DNA of 64,000 nucleotides from Mallotus nudiflorus (Eukaryota; Streptophyta; Magnoliopsida; Malpighiales; Euphorbiaceae), in contig CANTUR010000675.1 in assembly GCA_947683625.1 (NCBI GenBank), positions 620,001 through 684,000 on the forward strand, in the 5' to 3' direction. A model generated the notes under the pieces. It was not told where the DNA came from and did no database searches. It saw only the letters and a list, made by a program, of their open reading frames with translations. Shown piece by piece: positions 36,941 to 49,234 of this stretch. A program made the position numbers and the translations under genes. How positions within the stretch are numbered: the first letter of the stretch is position 1; each line of letters opens with the position of its first letter.

Positions 36941-37978
36941 TCTATACTATATATAAGAGTATGAATAGATGAAGAATATTTTCAGATAAAAAAGTACATT
37001 TATCTTTTTTATATTAACAAAATAATTTTAATTTAAATTAGTAAGGATAATTTACTTCATATTTTAAAATTTAAACTTTTAAATTCTACATCTAAAGTGA
37101 GATATGTAGATTTCAACAATAAAATAAAATAATTATTACTATATTATCATCAAATTTAATTAAAATACATAAATAATTAAATAATTATAAGGTTAACATA
37201 TAAATAGTTTAAAAAAGATTTTATAATTTACTACATATTATATATGATTGATTTATGGTTTTATTATTAATAGAGATATATATTGTTTATAACACATATG
37301 AAAATAATCTGAGAATATTTTGTAAGAAATTTATATTTATACTATCTATTTTTTGCGAATGCGACTGTCAATACAAATATGAATAGGAGGCAAATATCTT
37401 TTTGAAAAAAAAAATGTATTTTTATATATTGTTAAAATATATTGTTTCTTTTTAAAAGAATTTGAAATTAACTAAAATAATTTTAGTTTGTATTTTGAAA
37501 AAAATTGTAAATTTTGTGTCTGAATTTTTTTGTTTTTTCTATTTAAGTGTGTAACTTTTTTTTTTTTAACAATCAAGTGTTTGAACTTTAAAAATACATA
37601 TCAATCTAGTGTCTCATGTCAATTTGATGCTAATTTTCTATTTAGTTAGGTTAAATGGACTCCATCTTTATCTTTAATTATATGACATGTCAAGTGCTAT
37701 ATGTGCTAACTTAACTAAAACACATAAATAGCCTTACTTTGACAAAATTACCCTTATCTTCTACATTAAACTAGGATTTTCACAACCACATCTGAAAAAA
37801 AATTCCTTACCATTGAGTTGATAGCAGATTTGTCACCTTCAATCTTACCTCTATCCTTATTTAATTACATCATTGATCAAATTAATCTTATGGTGGAGTA
37901 TTCGTGTCGGACACTTTTTGGATATCAACATGATTGGACACATGTTCAATTATTTTATTATTTTTAAAACACGCATGG

Positions 37979-38209
37979 GGTCTTTTTTTTTTGACACTTT
38001 TTAGCTCCATTTTTTGTATAATTTAATATTTAATTTAATAATATATTTAATTGGCCACTTTTTTTGTTTACCTTATATATGATAATGATAGATAATAGAT
38101 TAAATGATTATATTAAGTGTTTAAATTTCGTAGAGTTTTTATTTTATCACACTAACTTTATTTTTTTAACAAATTATTTTTATATAATAGAAAATAATAC
38201 ACATTTTAT

Positions 38210-38247
<38 letters not shown>

Positions 38248-38316
38248 ACAATATGTTTCACACGTGAACAATAAATTTATTTGACTCGTGATATATAGTA
38301 AATAAACAATTAAACA

Positions 38317-38358
<42 letters not shown>

Positions 38359-39550
38359 GTAAAAGTTTTAAAAATAATAATAATGTTGTGTATTTATATA
38401 ACAATTTAATATTAACCCAATAAAGTTATAATTCATTAAAATTTTTATAATTCTTTTATTTAAATAATTATATGATATTATTTCAATAGTTTTTATAATC
38501 AAATTTTCCCAACTCTATAATTGATGTCCTATAAAAAATATATTATGGTCATAATTAATCATAAAAATAATAAAAAAATTATTAGTTATTTTTTAATAAA
38601 AAATTTAAAAATAATAAAATTTATATTTTCTTTATATAACAATTTAAATATTATAACCTCATTAAACTTATAATTTATTACAATTTCATAATTTTTTTAT
38701 TTGAATTATGAGACTTTATTTCTTAATATTTTTAATATTAATACTTTTATTTACACAAAAATTAATTTAATGTAATTTTTTAAGTTCAACAAATAATTAA
38801 ATGATAAATATTAATTAATTTAATTTTAATTCTTTTTAGTTAAATTTTATAAAAACATCTAAAAATAATAATTATACTACTTTTCTTATAAATATACATT
38901 CAAATTATTATATGCTCTATTTTTTATTTTTTAAATTTAATTTATAATAATATCTACTTTTAAAACAAATGTTATACTTTTCCTATTTTTCTAATTAAAA
39001 TAGGAAACATATTTTCAATTAAATTAGAATTATATTTCAGTCAATTTAATTTTTGTTATAGATAAAATAGAAATTAACCTAATTAAAGTAGGAAATAGAC
39101 TTTTTATCAAATTGAAATTATATTTTAATTAATTTAATTTTACTTTGATTAGTAAATAATGAAATTATCTAATTTTTATATAATAATGAGTAAAGACTTT
39201 TTCGTAATTTTACCTTATTATTTTTTTATTTTTAGGAAATGGTTGGGACATGTGGAGGACATTACATGAAACTTTTAGGACACTGGCGGGCTTTTTTTGG
39301 AACACTTTTTAGCTCCATTTTTTATAATTTAATTTAATTAATTTATTAATAATTAATTTATTAATAATTTAATTTGATTAATTTAATACATTTAATTGAC
39401 CACTTTTTATATTTATCTTATATATGATAATGATAGATAATAGATTAAATAATTATATTAAGTATTTAAATTTCATAGAGTTTATATTTTATCACACTAA
39501 TCATTTTTTTATAATAGAAAATAATACACATTATATATATATATCATGTT
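37979..39550 (+). repeat. pair of about 250-bp direct repeats
   Basis: The segment starting near 37979 and the one starting near 39286 share ctttttagctccatttttt, taatgatagataatagatta and tagaaaataatacacat in the same order. Each copy ends in a TA-rich tract. They are about 1.3 kb apart and could be internal repeats of the surrounding element or LTRs of a small element. No target duplication was found. Confidence 0.65.
38318..38356. repeat. (TTA)n microsatellite
   Basis: About 13 ATT/TTA units. A (TA)n tract of similar length lies at 38216-38246. Confidence 0.9.
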
Positions 39551-41249
39551 TTTAAATTTTAAAAATTGTCTATTACCGTATCTATGTCGTGTTATATCCG
39601 TGTCGGTGCTTCTTAGCTCCTAATTAATCTCTTCTTGTACTAATGATAATAATAATTAACTAAGCCAAAATTTTTTGTCCTTTCTTTTTCTGAGTCTGAA
39701 GCTAAAGACCCCAAGACAAACAAAAATAACCTTTCACATTTCTTGTTCCCGTTTCCACCTCGAGCATATGCACACCCATCAACTGGTACCTAATTAACCC
39801 CTCATTTTTATTCAAACACTAATAATAAAGTTTGACTTTTTAAATCAAAGTTTTGAATAATGTTTCTTTATTTAAAATACCCATGACCTAAATCTCAGGT
39901 TTTTACATGATTTTTCTTTGTTTTTGTCCATTACATTTTCTGGGTTCTTCATTTGTTTACTCAAAGTTCTAATCTTGGTAAATAAAACATAGTTTCTTAA
40001 AACATAGTTTTTTCTTTTTATTATTATTATTTAGTTATAAAAAAAATTATATGATAACTATTATCCATTTTAATTTTAAATCTAACATATTAATAGCAAA
40101 CAAAATTTTATATAATTTTACATTTACTTTTTCCTTTTTTATTTTATTATTACTAAATACTAAATTTATTTTTTTAGTAAACTAAAAAATTTAGATATGT
40201 ATATGTGTAATCTATATACCACTATCATCTTACCATTTGGAAATTTTTAACCAAAAAATTCACTCCAAATATTAAATTTTAAAAAATATATATTTATCTT
40301 TTATATTTCTATTTATAAATATAATATTGCAACTCATAAATAATTAAGAAAAATATTTGTTCTTCTATATCTCATTTTTATTGTATTTTTATTCTTAATT
40401 TATTTGCATTATAGCTAATAATGAATATATATTTTGTAATAATATTTTAAATAAAATTTTTCACTGATTAGTTATATTTATTATTACTTTTTTTACTTAT
40501 ATTCCTTTTACCTTTTAATACCTTATAGTATTAATGTTATAACTATATTTATTTAATAATATAATTATATTACATGTTTTATAATAATATTGATCATGCG
40601 CAACGTGCATAAGGAAAAAAACTAGTTATTATAAAATATATTTTATTTAATTATTTTAAATTTTATATAAAACAAAATAATTTAAATATGTAAAAATATT
40701 TTAATAAATATGTAAATATTTAGTAAATATAAAACATTAGCTGTAATTTTTAACAGTATTAGCAATATAAAAAATTAGAGCTATTAAATATGATAAATTT
40801 AAATTATAAAATAAAGAAATATTCATATTTTTATAATTTAATTACGCATAAGAGTTAAATAATTTCAATAAATAAGACATATATATTTAAAAAAAATAGA
40901 TTTCAAGCATGAATATTTCAATAATTCAAGTAAAATAATAACTTACCTCTATATTATACTAGTTTGTCTACTATAAATGATTGATTTAAGATATATAAAA
41001 TTACACCAAAATGGAAAAACTTTAATTATATATATATATACCAAATAATTAATATGAAAACAATTAATAAATAGTGATACTATGGGTGAAAAATACTTAT
41101 AAATAAAAAAAAAATCTAGTTGCTTGAATGAATCTCTTGGATATTAATTTGGCCCTTTTTTTTTTTTTTGAAATCGTTTGTGAAGAAAAATTTTCATGAC
41201 ATATATTTTGTTGTTTCCTTTAAGTATCCTTTTTTAATTCATACAAAAT

Positions 41250-41974
41250 TGTTGGAATTTCTCTTTTGAAAGATAAGTTATATGTTCTCTAATACGTTGG
41301 TGTTTGAGCTCAAATTTAATTTTGAAATAAAATTAAAACAAAAGCCCATAAAAATTCATGGCACATTCATAAAGCTCAAAATTAAAAATAAAGCCAATTC
41401 ATTTATGACTTGGAGCTGAGGAAGCTGGGTTAGTAGTTGAGGTAGCCCATAAAAACTCATGGCCCCATTCTAGATGACTGCATTTTTTACGGTAGCAGTT
41501 GAGGAAGCTAAGGAAGTAACTCATAAGTTTAAGGTTACAAAAATTTAACTATTGTAACTGATGACTGATGGAGAGAAGAATTAATGTTTGAGATTGTAAA
41601 TTAGTGGAGAGTCTTGAGAACTAAACATTAAAAAATATATATATATAGAACCAATCATTAACACCAATCAACAATTATTCAAACACAATCATCAACTTCA
41701 GATTTAGCAAATTTCTTGTTTTCCTTAGTTATTTTGTTTCATGTTCTATAAAGCTTATAAACCACTTCATCAATGAAAAGTTCTTATTTCATCGTATTAT
41801 AAAAGCTTTCTTTTACATTAATCAATTAAATTTATACAACTTAGTTGGAATCCAAATAAATTGTCGTAAAAATGTTTGGAAACTCACAAATTCATATGAT
41901 TAGAAGTCAAAACTTATTGAAGAATTAATTACTCTAGCCATGCTCAATCCCGTTCACCAAGATTCGAAACAACA
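41250..41974 (+). repeat. 5' LTR of element D
   Basis: It begins TGTTGG and ends AACA, inverted 4-bp termini, just before the PBS. It has leader-like features near its end (tcatcaatgaaaagttctta). Without a second copy the left edge is uncertain. Confidence 0.5.
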
Positions 41975-41981
41975 ATCTTTT

Positions 41982-42001
41982 TGGCGTGCTCAGTGGGACT
42001 A
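41982..42001 (+). other. primer-binding site, element D
   Basis: TGGCGTGCTCAGTGGGACTA follows the LTR by 7 nt and has the TGG start. It is close to the TGGCACGCCCAGTGGGAC site I recall from several plant gypsy families. Confidence 0.6.
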
Positions 42002-42899
42002 GTTCCAACTAAATGACAAAATTAAGGGACGAAAAAGAATTCTTTGAAGTTGGAGATTCATCTAACAACTCATTTGTAAAAGCAGGTGATATTTTCCAAA
42101 AACAACTAAAAGAAGCCTGGTGATCAAGACAAAAGTGAGGCACCTCTTGGCTCTATCGGCCAAAACTTGAAAAATCATCGATACTAATGCTACTAATAAG
42201 TACATTAACACTCATGCTATTTTTGCAGAAAGAATAAAGCGGATGTAGGACTCTTTTCAAAGTTCTATGTAACTAATCAACAACATTTCCATAAAACTTT
42301 TCAAGAGATAATGAATTCATTTACTAAATGAATGAACAAGTTTCTAAGCAGGAAAGTCAAAATTCTACACTTAAAGTGGTAATTTAACCTTAGGAAGAAT
42401 CTAGACATATATCTACTAAATTAAATTTTGAAGAAATCTATATTCATGTTGATGATACGTACATTTCCCCACATCGGAAGGAAGAATAAAGAATTATTTA
42501 CAAAGGAACAAATTACAAGCGACACAATGACCAGAATGGTAATAATCTAAATAACAACAACTTTGTTTCTAATTAATATTTTTTTTGGCAAAACAAATCT
42601 AGCTCTATAGCTTGGAATTTATAATCAAGAAGCTGTGCAGTAAAGGAGAGGGATGGAGGGCAACACTCCCTAAAGGCCATATACTAGTTTCTCAAGGGTA
42701 AATGCCACTTCTCCAAGCCTACATGCCACTTCATTAGGTCCTAAGAGTGGGAGTTGATATGGATGTTGTACGAGATGTTGTTCAGAAGCTATATGGACAT
42801 GGGCTGCACCAAATTGGCTGTTTAAAATTCCATAAAACCATACTCATATGTAATTGATAAAAATAATGCATATCTTAAAGGTTATTGTATTCCATAATT

Positions 42900-43690
42900 T
42901 TCTTTATTTTTTAGGAAGATGGGTAGTGAACACTTGAGGTGAACCCATTAATTATGAAAACTTCCCAAATTTTAAACTAAAATTATTCTTTAATACTTTG
43001 ACAGGGGCAACTTTCACCTAGTATAAAACTTTGCCTAAAAATTTAATCTTTATATGGCAAGAGATGAAGCATCAATTTCATACCCAATTTTTTAGGGTTG
43101 AACTAGAGGTGTGCATAGTTGAGCTATTAATGATGACTCAAAAGGCTGGTGAAACTGCAAACATGTTCACTATAAGATTTAAAAAGATTAAGAATAAGTG
43201 TAAGATTCTCTTACTTAAATTTGAGTATATCACATTGATATTGAATCGAGGAAAAAATAAAAAATTCCAAAGCATGGTATTCAAAGATTTCTATGAGCTA
43301 TCTGTAAATGTGAGTGAATATGAAGAGTTGATAAGGGAAGAGAATCAAAGAAGGAAAGCTTCCATAGGGTACTTACTTTGAAGATATTTCAAACACTAAA
43401 ATTAATGTAGCTAACCTTACAAATATTAGTTTTTGCATTTGCCCTCTTTTAGAAAGAAAAGCCTTGGAAGCATGAAAGAAGCCCTAAGTTTCCAATCCTT
43501 ATGTGTAGTACACATTTGAAGTGTCAAAAATCGATCAAATCTTTAATTATCTCCTCAAGGAAAATTTCATTAAGTTTCCTTTTGATCATAAATTCCCTAT
43601 TAAGGAGGAGTTGAAGGGGAGAGATTATTGTCAGTACCATAATTCTTATAATCATTCTACTAATGTTCATTGGATATTTAAAATGTGATT
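42900..43690 (+). pseudogene. gag of element D, degenerate
   Basis: An open piece (43031-43381, 116 aa) reads IWQEMKHQFHTQFFRVELEV, then MTQKAGETANMFTIRFKK, DFYELSVNVSEYEELIREE and NQRRKAS, the retrotransposon gag pattern. Upstream, CCT-TGG decay gives a TAG. Near 43620-43685, KGRDYCQYHNSYNHSTNVHW is a zinc-knuckle-like Cys/His region in which the last Cys is replaced. Confidence 0.85.
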
Positions 43691-43738
43691 TAAGACTGCA
43701 TCAATAAGGGAGTGCTATAATTTTCTAAGAAGGATGTA

Positions 43739-45260
43739 ATGTTAATTGAAGAGGACCTTTTTCCACTAGTAGTAATTATGAACTTTGTTAATGTGGATGT
43801 AAGAACTTTATTAAACCTCAAGGAGAAAATCAAGGAAAAAGAGGATATACGGGATACACTTAGGCAACTCTTTAGAAAATTTAATTACTTATTAAAATAT
43901 TTTAAGCCCTCATATGTAGATATTCCCATAGAGTTAATTGTCACAATAGGCAAGGGAGAGGAGCTTAAGGATGAAGATTTGGCCATTGTCCCAACAATAT
44001 AAGATTATAAGCAACATCCTAACTAAAGACTAAACAAATTCAAGAATTACTAGAGGCCTACTCCACATGGCAGGTACCCAGTATCAAGAAGAATGTTTTC
44101 AACTTCAGCTCTATATAGAAGATGACCACTAGTATTAAATTTTTCTAGGAACAACTACAATGATAATAGATTTAAATTAATGAGAGATGATCCATCGACA
44201 CCAAACTTCAATAGGAAACAACTAAGATTTATAGTATCACCACTTGTGAAACTAAGTAATGACATCGGGTGGAACATAGAAAGTTTCCCCGACCATTAAC
44301 TTATAGTTAAAAGGGAAGATTTAAGAGACAAAACCGCTAAGAGAAAATAAAAGGAACAATAGGTGCAAAAAGTGAAATTAGATAACAAATTCAAATTCAA
44401 GAGAAAAGCGACAAAGGACTTAATCTTTAAATAAAAAATAGTATATTGGAAACTTAAATGAACCATTCATAGATATTGACTAAGATATAACTATTGATGC
44501 TTTCAAAGTGGGAGGTAAACCATTTCCTTTTAGATGCATGGCTTATTCTATCATTTTACCTTGGGAGTTCATAATGCAAGATACAAAGGAAGGTGTTGTT
44601 AAAATCCAAAACACTTAGGGGGGGGGGGGGGGTTGCAATGTCCATAAAAGAGCTAAAAGGACTTTAGAGTAGTGTAACAATTCAGGCTACTAGACCGGTA
44701 AAAGAGTTATTATAGAGAAACATTATATATAAGTAATAAGGCATATAAAAAATACTATTTATTAAAGCCCATTTCAATAGTAAACCTTTTTTTAGAGTTT
44801 TGGTTGACAATGGATTAACAAAAAACATTATGTCATTTAGGTTACTTCGAACTCTTAAAAAAGGGAAAAATGATTCAATTGTTATTGATATATTTGTGTC
44901 AGCTTTTACAAGTGAAATTACCAAGGGCTATTGAAGTGCTACCAGTTGACATTATAATTGGTAGTAAGAAATCTCTTAATGCATTCTTTGTGGTAGTCAC
45001 ATTTATAAGTTATAATGTACTACGTAGGGAGAAACTAGATTCATGCTAATGGTGTGTGTCATCCTCATTTATCAATTTCTTTTATTCTAGAAAACAATGG
45101 AGTCGAGGTGGTTTGGGCAAACAATAAGAATTTTAGCACTTGATCAAACAACTTGAAGATTAGGTTCTATAATGTAGAGCTTGTGTCAATTAAATTCATA
45201 AGCAAAATGGAGACCTAAAGTATGTTAATGTGTCTAGAGAAGAGATGGCAGAGAAAGTCC
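43739..45260 (+). pseudogene. gag-protease linker and protease of element D
   Basis: An open piece at 43739-44002 (MLIEEDLFPLVVIMNFVNVD) is the linker that follows the zinc knuckle in this family. Protease: RVLVDNGLTKNIMSF with the Asp codon at 44806-44808, then FVSAFTSEITKG, GSKKSLNAFFVV and, near 45100, ENNGVEVVWANNKNF. Frameshifts and stops break it, and a run of about 15 G near 44619 lies upstream. Pol does not continue beyond about 45330. Confidence 0.8.
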
Positions 45261-45594
45261 AATAATAGTAAATTTTTCTCTATAAAGATGTTAAAAATTT
45301 AACAAATTCTCAAACTAATATAATTTTCTCTTTCCCTCCATATATATGTTGGGTTTCCATGATTCATACACATAGTAAAAATTAAAAATTTTAATCATGA
45401 AACCCTTTACAGGATCCATGTAATTCGAACAAATTGATTAAGAGGGGATTTCCGTAACTCACTAAGAAGATTTCAAGGCAAGAAGGTTGGAAGGAGGAGA
45501 GGGGGTTCACACTAATGACACCCTGCCTCAAGCTTTATGTATAGATCTTATTAGATCAAGACGCTGCTAATTAAGCCATGCCCTCTACTAGTAT

Positions 45595-48544
45595 TGTCAC
45601 GACCCGAATCCGAGGGCACGTGACCGGCACTAGGGAATGGGAAGGCATAAGGCCCCCGAAACCCATAGTAAGCCTAAAGGAAAAGAAAATAAAACCATTC
45701 ATATTTTAAACTTTAATTAATAACAAAACATATTATCAAACTAATTTTTCTCAAAATATACAAATTCAACTGCTTACTAAAAATGTGTTTCAACATCTCA
45801 TATTATAAATCGAATTTAAATCTTATACATAAGCGTGGTTTACACAAATAAATTACACGATTATATTTAAACCATACAAATCCTTAGTACATACACTACT
45901 GCAGCAACCTAGATTAACACACAGTACAACTTACATTGACCTACATAAAATAGCCGATGAAGAAGAAACCTGGCTGGGGGTAGTCTGAGGTCGAACTCCC
46001 AACCTCCTGAAAAGAATAAATTGAGGGGAATCAGACCTCACTGAGTAAGTCAATAAAAAGAGCTATACGGTTTGAAAACCCTTTTGAAAACTATATATGT
46101 TTATAGTGAAAATAATTTATAATGTATAAGTATAGCTTTTGAAAAAAAATCTCGGTAGAACCCTAAATCAAAAATCTAAATGGCCAGTTAGGCCCACCTA
46201 ATCCAAATATATGGCACTGGCGGTCCCCGAGAGCAAAGGCATCAACCGAGGCACCCATCCTAGTCCATTATTAACCTTTCAATCACTAGCGGTCCCTGAG
46301 AGCAAAGGCTTCCACCGAGGCACCCGTCCCAGTTTAACATTCACCAATCATATATATTACGGATCCATCTCTCAATTTCTACCATGTGCACATAGTCCTG
46401 GTGAAGCCCACCACGTAGCCCGTTCTACCAAAATTTCTTAAAATCGATTTTAATTAAATAAAATGCGTTTAAATATTAAATAACAGCATTAAATTAAATA
46501 AACCATATAATCAATATTAAAATATAAGCGCACGCATTTGTTAATTAAAACACACGCACAGATCATTCTATTGACTTACAAGATGAACGAGAAGGCTGAC
46601 GACCGCGCGTCTACCTCGATCCAACAGCTTCCGCTCCGATATTCTCTAGAAAATAAATAACATACCTCTTTTAAAAACATGTCTATGGAATTGAAATCGA
46701 AAATCAATAGAAATAGTGAAATTCTAGACTGACTCGAGGAAGACCAGATAAGACTCTATAGACAGGAAAAAACCTAATTAACGGTAGAAATTTACTGATG
46801 ATATCACGTTTTACGAGAAAATCTATCAAAATTTCGACAGAATCTTCTTTGTAAAACGGACATCTCTCTACCATAGGTAGAACCATTCCTGCATGGAAAA
46901 CGCACTTCTAAAAATTCGCACACAGTTTACACTTGGGTCGGCTCTCCAACACAGTATTAGTCCGACCGAGTTCACAACTCAATTCTAATTAATAAATTCA
47001 GGAAAATTTTACTTTCATAAATAAACATTAAAATCATATTTAAAGTACAACATGAAACTTAATTAAATTTAATTAGACATAAATATATAAAAACCCATAA
47101 TTTCCAATAATATACATTATTCTTAAAATATGCATATATATAATTCATAATTAATATAACTATCAACAAATACCTAAATTAAAACCATTATACCACATAT
47201 GCTAAATATAACCATATATACATTTTTTTTTGTTACCAAAATAATATATTATACATATATATATAATATTTGGAAACAATATTCAAAATTAACATTACTT
47301 AATTAAAAATACCAATTAATTTATAAAAAAAATCCTCTAAACCTCTTAAATATTAATAAAACCAACTAAAATATATATTTAACTATAATTAGCATAAAAT
47401 TACATATTTATCCATATAATACAAAATATACATAATATACTATTATTACTTCAAAAAAATTCCCTAAAAATTTTATAAATCCAAATTACGTAATTAACTC
47501 TAAAACTTATTAAAAACCGATAAAAACCCATTTATTTGGAAAAATAGTATATTATATATAATTTGAAAACAATTTACGAAAAATAGTTTTAATTAGTTAA
47601 AAATACTAAAAATTTGCAGAAATCATTTTTATACCCTAAATAACTATTAAAACCAATTTAATTATATTTTTAGCCAATTTAGTGTAAAATTACCAAAATA
47701 CCCCTATATATATATATTCACTATAAATGTTCAAAAATTCACCAAAAATTATATAATTACTCAAAAATTAATTTCTCAACATATAATTCAATAATATCAA
47801 TAAATATACTCAATTTACCAATTTATTTCAATTAAACACATAATTAACCCTATTTTTCAAAATTACATAAACTTAATAAATTCCAAATAAATACATAAAA
47901 ATTCACAAAAATTACAAATAGATTTCTATAATTCATTTCAACTCCTATAATCACCATAAAACACAATTTCATAATTTAATTAATTAATTTTCGAAAATTA
48001 GAAAATAATAATAAAATAATAAAAAATTCACAAAAATTAAAATAAATTCCAAAAATTCTAAAAAAATTACATCATGTAGAATAAGCTTCCAGGAACAAAT
48101 TTTGTGAAGAAAGTTTTCATGAATCAATCAAATTGAAGCTAAAAAAAATTTGAAACCCAAAATGACTGATTTGAAGAAATTGAAACCTAAGCAATTCTAG
48201 ACCAAATCAAGTGAAACAAAGCTTGGAATCACACTCACCAGAGCTCAAGGAGAGGATAGAGACTGACGGCATCAAATTTGGTGGCCGGAAAGTGCTTGGT
48301 CGGAGCTAAATTGATTTTTGGCTCATTGATGAAAATCCGGCCAAAACTCGCTAGAAAAGAGTGTTTCAGGTGATGGAAATAGCTGAAGGTGGAGGAGGAA
48401 GGCTAAGAGGCATAGTAATAGCAAGAAAACCAGCTTGAAAGTGGTTGGAAATGGAAGAAATATGGTGATGGGCATTTGGAGAAGAAGAGTGGCAATTCTG
48501 TAAATAAAGGGAAGTTTTGGTTTTTCATTAAAAAAAATTATGTA

Positions 48545-48582
<38 letters not shown>

Positions 48583-49026
48583 CACTATATATTATAATAT
48601 TATAAAATTTCACACACATTAAATATACACCACACACATATTTTAATATGTTTAATAATTTATAAACTTAAAATTAATTAATACAAAAAATTAAATAATA
48701 AAATTAAGGAAATTAATTAAGCTCTAATTAATTTAAATAAATACACATATATACATTTTATTTTAGCACTTTAAAATTATATATGAGTTCATGAAAATTC
48801 ATAAAACTAGTCAAAATAAATAGTATTAAATTATTTACGTGTCAATTTTTTCGAAAATACAATTTCCAGGAAATTTTACGTAAAGTACTTAAAATAATAT
48901 AAAATAATTAAAATTAGCTTTAAACAAACAACAAACTCATAAAATATCATAAATATATTTACAAAAATTATTAACACTGCATATCCCGATGCAGTATAAA
49001 AATATTTAAAAATTCGAGATATTACA
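45595..49026 (-). repeat. solo LTR of a long-LTR Ty3/gypsy element, nested in another solo LTR
   Basis: It begins TGTCACGACCCGAATCCGAG and ends GAGATATTACA, with a perfect 5-bp duplication AGTAT (45590-45594 and 49027-49031). It is 3432 bp with no PBS or coding domain. It is related to the solo LTR at 32040-35141: both share the TGTCACGACCC terminus, gagggga-tcagacctca (46023 and 32418) and tcacgttttacgagaa (46804 and 33475). Read on the minus strand it starts TGTAATATCTCGAATTT, a common start of Tekay/Del LTRs. Confidence 0.88.
48543..48578. repeat. (TA)n microsatellite
   Basis: Tract of TA units (with one ATG interruption) inside the nested solo LTR. The open frame over it is low complexity. 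Confidence 0.9.
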
Positions 49027-49187
49027 AGTATCCATAGGAACAGAATATCTAAAACAGTGTAGGTGTGCTAGCACATATTTCAAAGACAACTCTTTTCTTT
49101 TCTCTCTTATGTGTATTTTTCTTTTCTTAAAAGATGTGGTAGAAGGAGTAGAAATAAGATCATACATAAAAACCCTAGAGAATGGGA

Positions 49188-49188
<1 letters not shown>

Positions 49189-49232
<44 letters not shown>
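49189..49232. repeat. (TA)n microsatellite
   Basis: About 20 TA units inside the outer solo LTR, close to the phrase ctagggtttcac. Confidence 0.95.

Positions 49233-49234
<2 letters not shown>

Larger units (their letters stand above)
36941..40625 (+). mobile_element. candidate non-autonomous Helitron
   Basis: The 3' end is well formed: a hairpin ATGCGC-AAC-GTGCAT (40596-40610, one G-T pair), then 11 nt, then CTAG (40622-40625) followed by T. This is the arrangement of plant Helitron termini. A 5' terminus of the right type, TCTATACTATATATAAGAG, starts at 36941, but the base before it is T rather than the expected A. No Rep/helicase coding sequence lies between. The pairing of these two ends is inference. 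Confidence 0.42.
41250..45340 (+). mobile_element. 3'-truncated Ty3/gypsy retrotransposon: LTR, gag, protease (element D)
   Basis: The plus-strand order is LTR-like region (41250-41974), PBS, leader, gag and protease. No RT, RNase H, integrase or 3' LTR follows; recognisable sequence ends near 45330, where another solo LTR has inserted. The coding text matches a plant gypsy family in which gag contains an FHTQFFR motif and protease VLVDNG. Many stops are present. This is a different family from elements A and B. Confidence 0.78.

Noticed and set aside
44619..44634. Run of about 15 G as a possible G-quadruplex or functional site
   Set aside because: A single homopolymer inside a decayed element; its length may also reflect sequencing or assembly error.
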